From NCBI GenBank assembly GCA_013339765.2, contig CM023449.1, positions 221,593,555 through 221,657,554 of the forward strand: a stretch of DNA of 64,000 bases, read 5' to 3'. This document shows, piece by piece, positions 53,601 through 64,000 of this stretch. Position 1 is the first letter of the stretch. The number at the start of each line of letters is the position of its first letter. A model generated the notes under the pieces. The model saw only the letters and a list, made by a program, of their open reading frames with translations. It did no database searches and was not told the DNA's origin. This DNA comes from Haemaphysalis longicornis (Eukaryota > Arthropoda > Arachnida > Ixodida > Ixodidae). The translations under genes were made by a program, and so were the position numbers.

Positions 53601-56600
53601 AATACCTAACACTGCGCCAGCACCACCTTGCCTGCTGAAAAGAAAGGCGCAGTGATTATTGATCCTCTCACTCACTGCCGTGCTGAGCTATGTCCACCAA
53701 CCACTTCAACCCTCTTGCAAGCTTTTCTCTTTCGTAGAAACACGATCGTTCCATATCGAAACAAATACGGGGGCATACTAAATTTTTATTAATGTGACAA
53801 CGCGCTAGTAGTCGTGACGAAAGTTTGCTTCCACTGAAGTCCATAAAAGAGGCCTCCTTCCACGAATCCCCTTGAACACCAATGTCTGGACGTCGAATTG
53901 TTGCGCGTTCAGTGTGTGCACTTTTTCCAAACTTCCCTGCATTCCACACGCTGCAGCTTTTACACACTAAGTGAATGCTACTCTAGTTAAGCCTCCTCCA
54001 CACTGATCTGTAGCGAACGGTGCTACTTGAGAGTGACAGTTACCGGTCCCTTATTTTGCTTGAGCACTTTCACGCGGACCTCTGGCCCCTTTACAAATAG
54101 CAATAATAGAAAAAAAGTCGCTTCGAGTAGAATTGTTGCATGAGAAGTGTGAAATCGCATAACACCCTGGGGAAAATTCACAAAGCCACTAGAATCAAAG
54201 CACACTTGCGCAGTTTCTAGAACACCGAAATTCCACCGTCAAGCTCTTAAAAGATGCCAGTATAGAAACAACAGTGGCCCTATCCTTACGTTCAAGGCAA
54301 AATTATTACTACCAAAATGAAGTGATATCTCATCGCTTCCAGTTACTGCCGATATGCAATAAGCTGCTGAACCACATGTAGTATTCAGAATTAACACGGC
54401 TTGTGTCTGCTTCTCACGTTAATTTATTTGTGCACTGTACAGTAAACTCGCCCCGTCAAATGGGGGCTTTTCTTTCTTGACGACCACTTGCAGCGTTTGC
54501 CAAACGAAACCAGACCACTTCTCAGTAGCGCAGTTGTGTTGGTGGTAGTGGCGAGACAATGTCAGCCCCGCAATTCGGAGAAAGCATCATTTCGCAGTTT
54601 TCGAAGGATCTTACGACAAAAATACACTGCACACACCTCACACTTGTAGGACATACGTACGAGACACATATCTGTTTTAAGCATGTGTGCTGTTATAGTG
54701 CCTCCTTCGGTTACTGCTGTTTTTAACCCTTATTTACAATCACACACAAGGAATTTTAAAATCGTAGAGTCCTAGGCAGAAGCATGCTGTAAAGTAATGG
54801 GTAAGCATTAAACTCTACAGCCCGAGGCTATGGCAAATAGACAAACGGTCACCGGTATTAGTAAGAGCATAATTAGACGCACAGGCAGAAAATGTGTACC
54901 ATAGAGTTACACGCAAACCCTTTGGTGGACTCAGTAAAGTGCACTATCTCGCTGTCATGCGAGTGTGGCTTATTTTTTACGGGAGGAAGAACAAAGTACC
55001 TACACGTACAAGACTTCAGTGCAATATTCACAGATACCCAGGTGAGCTAAACTAATCCAACTCTTTACCATGGCAGACTCCATACAGCTGAAATGTAGGT
55101 TAAGAGCCTTACAAATCCTATATTTGATCTTCAAAATTTTTTTTAAGTTGTCCTGCACACTGAATGAGTAGCCTCAATACTACTGCAAAAGGTCTAAGAA
55201 AACAGCTAATTATTATAAAGAAGATTGCTGTCAGTTATTTTTACGACAACAGCACTTTGGTTTGGTTACTCATTTGCTTGCACAAAGAGATAACACGCAG
55301 CAAAATTAAGCAACTAACTTAGTGCGCAACACCTGACCACAAATACTGCCGTCACCTAAACAGTTTTCTACATCCCAGTCCGCAGTCCTGGAAAACAGAT
55401 ATGTTCTCTAATTTATGTCCACCCTTGCTGCTTCAGCCATCACCACTGCCCTTATTTGTAGCCACCACAAACACAAACATTTAAGGTCACGCATGTTGAA
55501 TTACTTTGAAAGTGAGCAGTTTTCTCTATGTGCCCGTACCTAGTCAAATGCACGAGAAAAAAAGAAAAAAAAAAAACAAGCTCCTTATTAAGGCGTAAAA
55601 GTGGACCCCATTTCATATTACTCTAAACAGAGGGACACAGATTTAGGTTTTTCATTTTCATTTTTACTTCAACTGTTTCAGCACTACCAATGTAAAGTTG
55701 AGACGCTGCTACATGGTCAGTATTTTATGAGGGGGTAAATACATGTGAAACGTCTTGTTTCCTTTGAACTAGAAAACATTAACTGAATAAAATGGCCAAG
55801 ACACTATCGTAGCATTCCAATCAAATTGACAAGAGTTGCAGATGACAGTCCCACTTAAGGTGCCTTTTATAAGAAAAGGTCTTTGGAAAATTATACGCTT
55901 CGCCCCACTGAAGTTCTTCATGGGGCCCTACCCGTCGAACTGCGAAAACCGCACTGAAAACAAGTCGGTTTTACACGCTACGAGCAATCTATTTTAAACA
56001 GAGCACAGTGTTTTTCCATCTGAATAGAGATGATTAAAAGGACAACCTCGCTAAATCAAACGTGCCCTTTCTTTTACTTCGACGTGGCGCGCTTCGCATT
56101 GTCCTTGCACATTAACCAACACCAACTTGTGCCTTATCAGCTGTCCTCTTGAACCCTGACAAACAATTTTCGTTTTTCAGAAGGATTAAAGCAACATTAC
56201 ATGTCTGTGGCAGTGCTATATACTGAATTAATGCCCTCGCAGTACAAAAACTGCGACACCTAAATTAGCTGTAGATTCCAATTAATCGATGTCAGGCTTG
56301 TTTACAGAAATTTCGGACATTCTGAGGCACTACACTAACTGTTGAGGCAAGTGAGCTGTGGCTAACTAATGCAATCCAGTTCAGCAAGTGATCGCAAGGG
56401 ATAGTCAGAAAATTTAGCTGATAGCATTACATTTAATGATATTCAATACACATTTAAATAAAACTTTTTAGAGTTTGAAGCGTTTACACTGCAAACCATG
56501 CAAAGCAAAGCATTAAACTACCCTGGATTCTGTTAACGCCCAGAGAGATACTTTATACACAGGCATTTTTGTTTTGAGAATGAACAGGCAATGGGGAAAA

Positions 56601-57000
56601 ACTAACCTGCACTGTTCCCGAAATAAATCTGCACTCCGGAATCAAGCCTACACTACTGCAAAGTAGTCTGATGAATCACCAGCCTTCATTCCACAAAAAC
56701 ACGCACCGGAGTCCAACCGGACCGGAGTCCGGAGTCTAAAACACGCACCGGAGTCCGGAGTCCAAAAACATGCACCGGAGTCCAACCTCCAAAGCCAGAG
56801 CCCTGGCTCGAGTCATTAAACAGGCAACACTACATGTGCAAATGAAAGTTATCTAAGAAAAGTGCAAGAACAGCATCGATGCCAAGGATGACCACAGTGT
56901 TCCAACACACCCCGTTTACAAAGGATGCAGGAGGACCTAATAACTTTTTAAAAAATCTTTCTTACACACAACTTGCAACGGCTACCGTGGCAATGTTATA
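50620..57000. other. Long stretch with no recognised gene
   Basis: AT-rich, with scattered stops in all frames and only short random-looking frames. Could be intergenic, a long intron or a long 3'UTR of a gene outside the window. T/A homopolymers at 52371-52381, 53127-53138 and 55565-55577. Confidence 0.45.
56694..56788. repeat. ACCGGAGTCC minisatellite-like repeat
   Basis: Irregular tandem copies of (ACACGC)ACCGGAGTCC(GGAGTCC) over about 95 bases. Confidence 0.85.
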
Positions 57001-57097
57001 GAAGTGCAAAAGAAGGAAATAATCTACACACAGTGTGCAAGATTAGGAGGTTTGTTCCTCATTTCATCACATCAAAAAAACCCGTGCTTCAAACACG

Positions 57098-57397
57098 GTG
57101 GCAGCACGGGAAAAATTGACAAACACCTGGCGATCTTTGCTTCGCAAGGCCTACTGTTATCAACAAGTGGTCGACGTGCTCACTAATCCAAGGTCTGTAG
57201 TGCTGGAGTGCGATGAGAGAGTTCAGTGCCCAAGGGCAGTTACCTGTCTACTTGTACAAAAATCCAAATACATACGCAGTTTGTTGATTATGGATGAGAG
57301 TTATGACAAGGATGAGCAGACAATGAATGCGGTGTATCGATTGATGGAGCAAAGGGAGGCATTTTTACTCCCGACCATTCCAGACGAGTTGAAGTAG
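57098..57397 (+). CDS. Unrecognised 99-codon open frame
   Basis: ATG at 57098 opens a frame with even amino-acid composition (MAAREKLTNTWRSLLRKAYC, LTNPRSVVLECDERVQCPRA, MDESYDKDEQTMNAVYRLME) ending TAG at 57395. It looks more protein-like than its surroundings but matches no family I know. It could be an exon, a degraded transposon protein or chance. Confidence 0.25.
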   Translation: MAAREKLTNTWRSLLRKAYCYQQVVDVLTNPRSVVLECDERVQCPRAVTCLLVQKSKYIRSLLIMDESYDKDEQTMNAVYRLMEQREAFLLPTIPDELK

Positions 57398-57964
57398 CGA
57401 AACATGTTCTCCGTTGTTGTGTGCATTACATCTTTGATTGGTAAAGCAAGCCATGCACTGAGCCTGTGGTGGCATGTTGCTCCCTAGGCACGCCTATCCA
57501 ACAATAACTGCTTACAACTCTGTAGTACGCATCTCTTTCAAAAGGTCACTGAAGTGAGTTCATAGAATTAACCCATGCAGTTCATAACACGCCTGTTTAG
57601 CAGAAGTCAAGAGCCTTAGTTCGTGTGTAACCAGTAGCTTTAAACTAGTAAGGTACTAATTTGACAATGTCAGCATCTCATTTCAGCATTTCTTTAACTG
57701 TGTTAGCTGTTGCTCCTATCGGTTTGCAAATAGACTGGTCATTTTGGTTTGTACGAAACAAGCAAAGCATTGAACGTGATAAATACAGCCCGACCGTTTC
57801 TTTCCCACATGGCTGAAATAAGCTCAACAGACATTTCCAAGATGATTGCTTTTACCAGGAAAATAAAAAATTATATGAAGTTGGGTGCCAGCTGCTAGCG
57901 GTCTCATAAACTGCACTCAATAAAGTGCCACCACGCTCAGTGAAACTGAGGTTTTTGAAGGCTT

Positions 57965-58130
57965 TGGTAGTAGTAGTAATGAACTTTATTGTAGAGAGCA
58001 CACAGTTCGTTTGCCAAGATGGGCGTCTGGTGTCCCTAGTCCAGGATGAACACTTTCCAGAAGCGCAAAACATAACAAGAAGGCCTTCCACATTAAATCA
58101 TAAACCAAGAGTTTCTCTCCCACCAAATCA
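57965..58130 (-). mobile_element. Putative LINE 3' end with (TAC)n tail
   Basis: Minus strand contains WTRDTRRPSWQTNCVLSTIK over CAATAAAGTTCATT and a TAC repeat (plus-strand GTAGTAGTAG at 57967-57979). The AATAAA-plus-trinucleotide ending is like the other LINE tails here. The coding part is too short to assign. Confidence 0.4.
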
Positions 58131-58139
58131 TAGATGAAC

Positions 58140-61100
58140 ACAAGGTGACAAATGTCCGAAATACAAGCAAGAGAAAGAAGGAACACAAAGAAGTCTGCAC
58201 CATAAATTCCGTCTGCAGGCCCTGCAGCAAAACCTTTGAACACATACCACGCGCCCGCACACAAAAAAACACACCAACCAAAACACTAACTCTCCTATCT
58301 ACAGGACAACCAACAAACAAGGCACACCACAACAAACTTGCCGGAGAAAAGGCGTAAAACAATGTGAAAAAAGATGTAATGAATGAAGTTTAAGAGCACA
58401 CCTGTCCAAAAATATTAAAGCCGTTCCACTCAATGTGAAATCTGTCGGAAGTGCAGATCAGTGATTCGCCATAATGGGCTGTAGCGCCGTTATCCGCTCA
58501 CTGCTACCACCCAATGCAATTCAAAATTCCCGCCTTTGCAGTGCTCGCCCGCCCCCTGCCTGAAACTGCGCCAGCGGGAGTTGTGTTCTTTTCGTGCTTG
58601 ATTTTCGTCTCATGTGCAGACGTTGCACTGCCACTTTTTTCGCTTACTATTGCAAAAACCAACCCAACAAGCGTTCCTAACTAAGTGAACGTGGGGGTTG
58701 CCGGTTATATACGCAGATTTTGCCTCAAATGTACCTGCAGTTTTCTTTGCGCTAAACAACGGGGAGATGTACGACAAGCGCCAGCGGTTTGAGAGTTTCG
58801 AACGCTTATGACTAAACAAACCGCTTGGCTTGCGAAGCCTCTGGGTTACGCCGCGACGACGGAACGTCATGTGGCTCTACTTGGGTCCAGCAAGCAAGCC
58901 CCTAAGGTGCTCTGCACTTCAAACAGGGGGGTGGGGTAGTGGGCCTGTGCAGTGTTAAGAGACATCCTGTCAGGACATCCTTCCAAAGCATGGCATAAAC
59001 AGGTGGGTAGGAGGATGACGAGGAAAAACTTTGATGTGCAACTCAAAAATGTTGCGAGTATGAAATGAACCACAGAAAGGAAGAAAAGGAACACGTATAA
59101 TGTTCACAAAATTTTTTCCAAGCCATTCACATTATGCAAAACTGCTCAGTCAAGCTTTCAGCAGTTTAGCTTTTAAGAAAGCAAGCCTTTTCTTTGGCTT
59201 CGTCAAGCATTTCAAACTTTTCACAATAGCATGAGTTCAAAGCATGAGTTCTCAAGTTCCTCGACTGTCGTCACAGCGAGTCAGAGCAACAGTATAGGAA
59301 GATGCCTTGAGCGCAGTCAGGCATTCTTGCTCAAGTATTTTAGCAAAGCAACATTGCCTCACGACTGAAGTGCAACACGTGTTCTATCAGATTCACGGCT
59401 CATGACACACCTAAGGATGCCAGCGAAACATGGCCCTTCCAACACGTTCACAGTACTCTCGCATGAGACAAATAACTTAAAAAGTTCAAGACGTCACGCC
59501 TACGTATGTACCACCCGACTTGTGTTCCACACGACCTCATATTACACACAGAGAGGGTTGAGCTGGGTGCAGTCTCAGTTTGATGATGTATTGCACACTT
59601 CATCACACATCCCATTTTTCTGCACCGCACCAAACCTTAACAGAACGGAACGAAGTCCCAACCACAGCTCACCCCTCTATGCGCTCTGCACAAACCTTCC
59701 AGGCTAGTGTCAGGCTGACACATTATACCCTCCAACAATGATGATGCCTGCCGTACGGACAGTTGGTGGCACAACAGAGAGAAAAATGCTGTTCCTCAGT
59801 CTACAACACCGCTACAAGTCACCGCTGACTGTTAAAACAAGTGCCAGAAAGCCATTTCAGAAAATACTAGCTGATGTGGTCATGGTTAATAAACCAATGA
59901 TGCCGCTGACCATATATTAATACACACATTTTACTCAAGACGAATTGATGGAATAAGCGTATCTACACCTTCATGGCCTTTAAAAACTTCTAATTTCAAC
60001 AGCCCTTCTGGTTAGGTGCTAACTTAATGCTATTGCTATTAGATAGTAGTACAATCTTGTCTTCTCATTAATGTATATCTTGTCCAAAGGGTTTTTCGTT
60101 CAACGAAAATGAATAACGCTAAAATAGGGAACTGGTCAGATCAAACATCAGCCTAGCAGACATGATCGGCCAACTTCCGGTGCTGTACGGCTGAGTAAAC
60201 AGAATGACGACTCAGCTGTGACGAGTGCAACAGCAAATAATAAAAAAAATAGCCTCGCATTAGTCCAGAGAAATTGTAGTTTTTATGCAAGCCTCTGCTA
60301 TTGCAGGCACGCGAGTGCGTGTGTGTTAACATTAGTTTCACAGATCTAAACATGCCTTCTGCTATCACCCGCTATTTAGCCTGCACATTGCCTGCCACAA
60401 ATAATACGCTGATACACGCTGTCAACCAATCAAAACTTCGCCGTGGTTGACACACAGCTTCCATCACTTAGTACAGTTCGGCTGGAAAGCTAGAGAGACA
60501 GGGCTAAAGTGCAAAAGTGCCAGCAACACACCTTCACAATGCCCTGAACCTGAGGCCAGCTCGCAGTTTCAAAAAAACGTCGAGCGAAGCAGAGATCACA
60601 AATAACGATGAAACCAAAACAATGTTCATGATTCGGAAGAAACAATTCTGGTGCCAGCGGTTCCGATCATCAAACGGCATGGGCAGCGGGAACACATTTC
60701 TTCGAAGACTTGAGGATGGTTGACAAGCTGGCAGTTTCGATGGGACTACTGTTCCAGTGCAGCTTCAGCTGTGAACTGTAGAGTGGTGGGTGCACAGCAT
60801 ATAGCCAGGAGGACGCATTGCAATGCAGGAGGAATGTGAACTACACACATGCTTGAGGGATAAAAACACAAAGATCCAACGCCTCGCCTATAAGGCTCCC
60901 AAATACGTGGCGTCCCAAGCCAACAACGTTTGGTTAGTACCAAGGTCCCCTCTGTAAGACGAAGAAAAATAAAAAAAAAACAATTCATTAGCTCATTACA
61001 TGCCCTTGGAGAGGTGCTCACAACAACACTGCTACAATGCCACAAAATCGTGCTGCAAAGCCTAAGTACAATGAGGTGCTCCTACAGGAAAAAATTAAAC

Positions 61101-61340
61101 CCACTTCCGCCCGGTGTCAAAACGGCTGAAATTGTGTCTGCTCAAGTGTGTCACCAAGCGTTTGCCCGACAACGGCAGCGCTGTCATCGTGCAAATTCTA
61201 CAGTTCACGTGAAGGAACCGTCAGCGGTGGCAAGACCCCTCCCCTAGCGGGAGCTAGAGGAACTCGCCCCGGCGAGACTCCTGTGCCTTCTATCGGTGGG
61301 TCTGGGACCAGTTTCTGTGAGGCCGCCTGCGTGACGCATG
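58140..61340. other. No recognised gene
   Basis: Short random-looking frames only. Part of the AT-rich gene-poor right flank. Confidence 0.4.
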
Positions 61341-61358
61341 AAACAAGCAAAACTTTGA

Positions 61359-61401
61359 CTTTTTTCGTAAGTCAAAAGGCCCTTTTGACTTACGAAAAAA
61401 G
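61359..61401. repeat. Perfect 21-base palindrome arms with 1-base spacer
   Basis: Left arm 61359-61379 (CTTTTTTCGTAAGTCAAAAG then G) is exactly inverted at 61381-61401 around C61380. With a one-base bulge the match extends outward through ACTTTG/CAAAGT. Confidence 0.95.
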
Positions 61402-62455
61402 CAAAGTAAAGTGCACACAGATGTTGCCCGATGCCTACTAGATTAGATGTACTGCTTGTTCGGTCACTATTAAGCATTCGCAAGGCATTTTGCCAAATGT
61501 GCTGGGTGTTTCAAATAGAAGTTTAGAGGAAAAAAAAAACTATGTTAGTGGAAATCCACTAACAAATCTCTTGTTCCGTTTTACTCGCTGCTTCCTGAGC
61601 AGCTTTTCTACACCATTCCTCCGTCGGAAGGACTTCCTGCCCTGGCACTTACACTCCTGTTCCTACTTTGAAGACGAAAAATTCAAATAGAAATAGACTA
61701 CACAAACTTCTCCTTGCACTGCCTCGGCACCTCACCTACTATGCCTGCACTGAACCGCCGGTTACATCTTACCCACTTTTCTCCACGAACGTTTTTTAAA
61801 GCATGTCTACCTTTTGTGACAAAAAACAATGGCAGTGCTGGTTTTGGCTCACGTTGCAACCAATGTACACCTGAAAAAGTCTTTGATGAACGTGCTTAAC
61901 AGCCTTATAGGAAGTCCGAATACGAATCCCGCACAGCATCAAAGGCTGTCATTGCCCACTTTTTGTTCAAGTGAAGGCTGCCAAAATCAGAGCACTCTAA
62001 GCCACACCAATAATGCTGTTACATTGTGAAATCAGACAGTGCGAAGCTACTACTTTTTGGTGCAACATTGCCATGAAACTCTCAGTTTACAGAATAGTAC
62101 AACAGATACCTTGCACATGCCAGCACTGGGATCTCACAAGAGTAAACAGTGATGAATTAGAATGGCAAAAGTGCACATAGGCAGGGTTCGTACAGGATTC
62201 AGGGACAAGAATTCAAGGATATTCAAGGACTGCAAAGGCATTTTCAAAGGTGCAGGGGAGAACGAGTACTAACGTTTCACTAGTTTTCACACGCTGAACA
62301 CTAGTTCTCACACGCTTCTTTACAAAAAAAAAAAGGACCCAAAGAAAAATCTTTGGAACATCTCTGCCCCTTGGAAGTGGACAATTTTACCCCCACCCAC
62401 AGTAATACTGAGGGAGCTTTACAAAAGCCATGCCATCTTGAATTTTGTCGAGCTC
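61402..62455. other. No recognised gene
   Basis: Nothing recognised up to the CAT repeat at 62457. Confidence 0.4.
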
Positions 62456-62456
62456 T

Positions 62457-64000
62457 GCATCATCATCATCACCATCATCATCACCATCATCACCAGCCTA
62501 TCTACGCCCACTGCAGGGCAAAGGCCTCTCCCATTATTCTCCAATTACCTCGGTCCTGTGCCAACTGTGACCAATTTATCCCCGCAAACTTCTTGATCTC
62601 ATCTGCCCATCTAACTTTCTGCCGCCCCCTGCAACGCTTGCCTTCTCTAGGGATCCACTCTGTTACCCTTAAAGGGGCACTGACACAAAATTTAGCATCT
62701 TGTTTGTTTCGTTGCGATAAGTAGCTAGTGACTACTATAACCCTGAGAAACCTCATTTGCTTCAGCGTGCGACGGTGTTGTTAAATTAGAGGGATTTTTA
62801 AATGCGGCCAGACGCAGTTTCGGTTTCAGCGAGTGCCGCGAAACGATGGATTTTTGTGGGATTTTTGTGTGACAAAGCTGACCACGGTGATCGTCGGAGG
62901 GATATCACAGAGCAGAGCCGCCGTAGCACTGTCGAATCCGCATCGACGGCAGTTTCTGCGAATGCCCCCACGACTGATCTCGTGAGGCGCTTGATTAAAA
63001 AGCGGACCGTGATGTGGCGCAGGCGCTGCGAGTGCAAATGCTACCGACGGCTAAAGAACGACGCGCGACGCTCGAGGCGGTGGGTGGCAAGACCGCGCGA
63101 TGGGAGCAGCCGGCGGTCTGCCTACAGGTCCGCCTACAGATGTGTTCGGCTAAGCACTGCGGCGGATATTCGAGTGCCGCTCTCGTAAGCGGTGCAGATG
63201 ACAATTTTTAATGCAACCCGCCATCGCATCATTAACTCCTTTCTCATTTAAGCCACTATCGTGACTTGGGGACAATTTCGTGCAGCGGTAACAAGCTATC
63301 ACTCGAGCTACCTGCGCCGGCCTGGGCCACTTCGCGGCCGTGGCCGCCGCCTGCACAGCGACCGTGCGGCTAGCTCAGTGGGCTTTTCGTGCCTCCGGCG
63401 CGTTTTCGCATCCAATGGTAATAAACAGTAATAGAAACAGAGTGCCTGGAATCGCTGTAGAACTTTGGTCGCGGCCAGCTGCCCGATTAGCTGACGAAAT
63501 CACGGCGCCTCCGCCGCCAACGATCGGGTCGTTCGTTCTCGAGAGCAGAAGCTCCGCCCTCCGGCCCTCCGATTGGAGCGGCGAGCCGGGCGAGCCCGCG
63601 TAAAACACCGGTAGTGCGGAAGCGGCAAACACAAACTCGTGACGTGTTTGGATGTTGTTTATTTACAATTGCGCGTGGTCCTCTGCTGGCTGCTCGGTTG
63701 CGTTTCGCACACTTCAAAATTGATTTTAAATATGTTCTAGGCTGTATTCGCCGCTGATATTTTGCAGATGATGTATATGTGTTCCCACCAATCTATCTCC
63801 GACGTTATCTCGCCTTCAAAATTTTGTGTCAGTGCCCCTTTAATGACCAGCGGTTATCTTGCCTTCACATTACATGCCCTGCCCACGTCCATTTCTTCTT
63901 AATTTCTACTAATATGTCTTTAACACCAGTTTGCTCCCTGACCCACTCCGCTCTCTTCTTGTCCCTTAATGTTACACCTATCATTTTCCGCTCCATTGCC
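62457..64000 (-). mobile_element. RTE-type LINE 3' region, split by a TIR element
   Basis: Minus strand. Right of the insertion (64000-63843) it reads as a diverged AMERK-IG-TLRDKKR and KKWTWAGHV, and left of it (62676-62502) RVTEWIPREGKRCRGRQKVR, WADEIKKFAGINWSQLAQDR and IMGEAFALQWA then stop. The (ATG)n tail is at 62457-62492 (plus-strand CAT). This C-terminus is the standard end of tick RTE ORFs. It continues beyond the right edge. Confidence 0.85.
62677..63838. mobile_element. Non-autonomous TIR transposon inserted in the RTE
   Basis: The ends AGGGGCACTGACACAAAATT and AATTTTGTGTCAGTGCCCCT are inverted repeats of about 20 bases, flanked by TTAA on both sides (62673-62676, 63839-63842). 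Removing it restores the RTE codons R-W-S-L-R-V-T-E. The interior has GC-rich and AT-rich parts but no transposase. TTAA suggests piggyBac-like insertion, but a TA duplication with AAGGGG ends fits equally well. Confidence 0.88.

Noticed and set aside
1..64000. Prokaryotic features, CRISPR arrays, phage or endogenous virus
   Set aside because: No regularly spaced repeats, ribosome binding sites, operons or virus-like gag/pol/env order were seen; all reverse transcriptases here are of non-LTR type.

Overview
The window is animal nuclear DNA, most likely from a hard (ixodid) tick. It has spliced genes with GT-AG introns of 0.7-5 kb, AATAAA signals and heavy repeat content. Seven copies of a tRNA-derived SINE with a CAATCAATC-type tail look like the tick Ruka family (named from memory, not checked against a database). 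No bacterial operon, CRISPR array or complete functional tRNA/rRNA gene was seen.

Two host genes lie head to head. On the minus strand (about 33.0 kb down to 13.2 kb) is an eIF5-mimic protein gene (BZW1/BZW2 family; krasavietz in flies). It has seven coding exons plus a probable 5'UTR exon and reconstructs to about 419 codons, with one single-base frameshift in its third coding exon and a last exon that adds only five full codons. On the plus strand (35.5-48.3 kb) is the mitochondrial ribosomal protein L45 gene, with six exons and 339 codons. It has a GC-AG last intron and a Pro/Glu-rich C-terminal extension. About 2.5 kb separates the two 5' ends. One gene tunes cytosolic translation initiation and the other is part of the mitochondrial ribosome.

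The rest is mostly transposon debris. 0-2.8 kb: an RTE-type LINE in two opposite-facing pieces, interrupted by SINE and LINE fragments. 3.4-8.3 kb: a near full-length but decayed I-like LINE (ORF1, endonuclease, reverse transcriptase, RNase H, CCHC). 8.3-12.5 kb: nested LINE fragments, two SINEs and a LINE-SINE chimera. 13.9-32.8 kb: introns of the eIF5-mimic gene with a Tigger-like element, a foldback MITE, a hAT-like MITE, a 1.5 kb TIR element and four SINEs. 36-48 kb: L45 introns with LINE tails, a tRNA-like SINE, a two-copy dispersed repeat and a roughly 1 kb foldback element. 48.7-49.7 kb: a non-autonomous piggyBac-like element. 50.6-62.4 kb: AT-rich sequence with no recognised gene. 62.4-64 kb: an RTE LINE split cleanly by a TIR element.

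All gene and element identities come from reading translations and motifs by eye. No alignment or database search was run.
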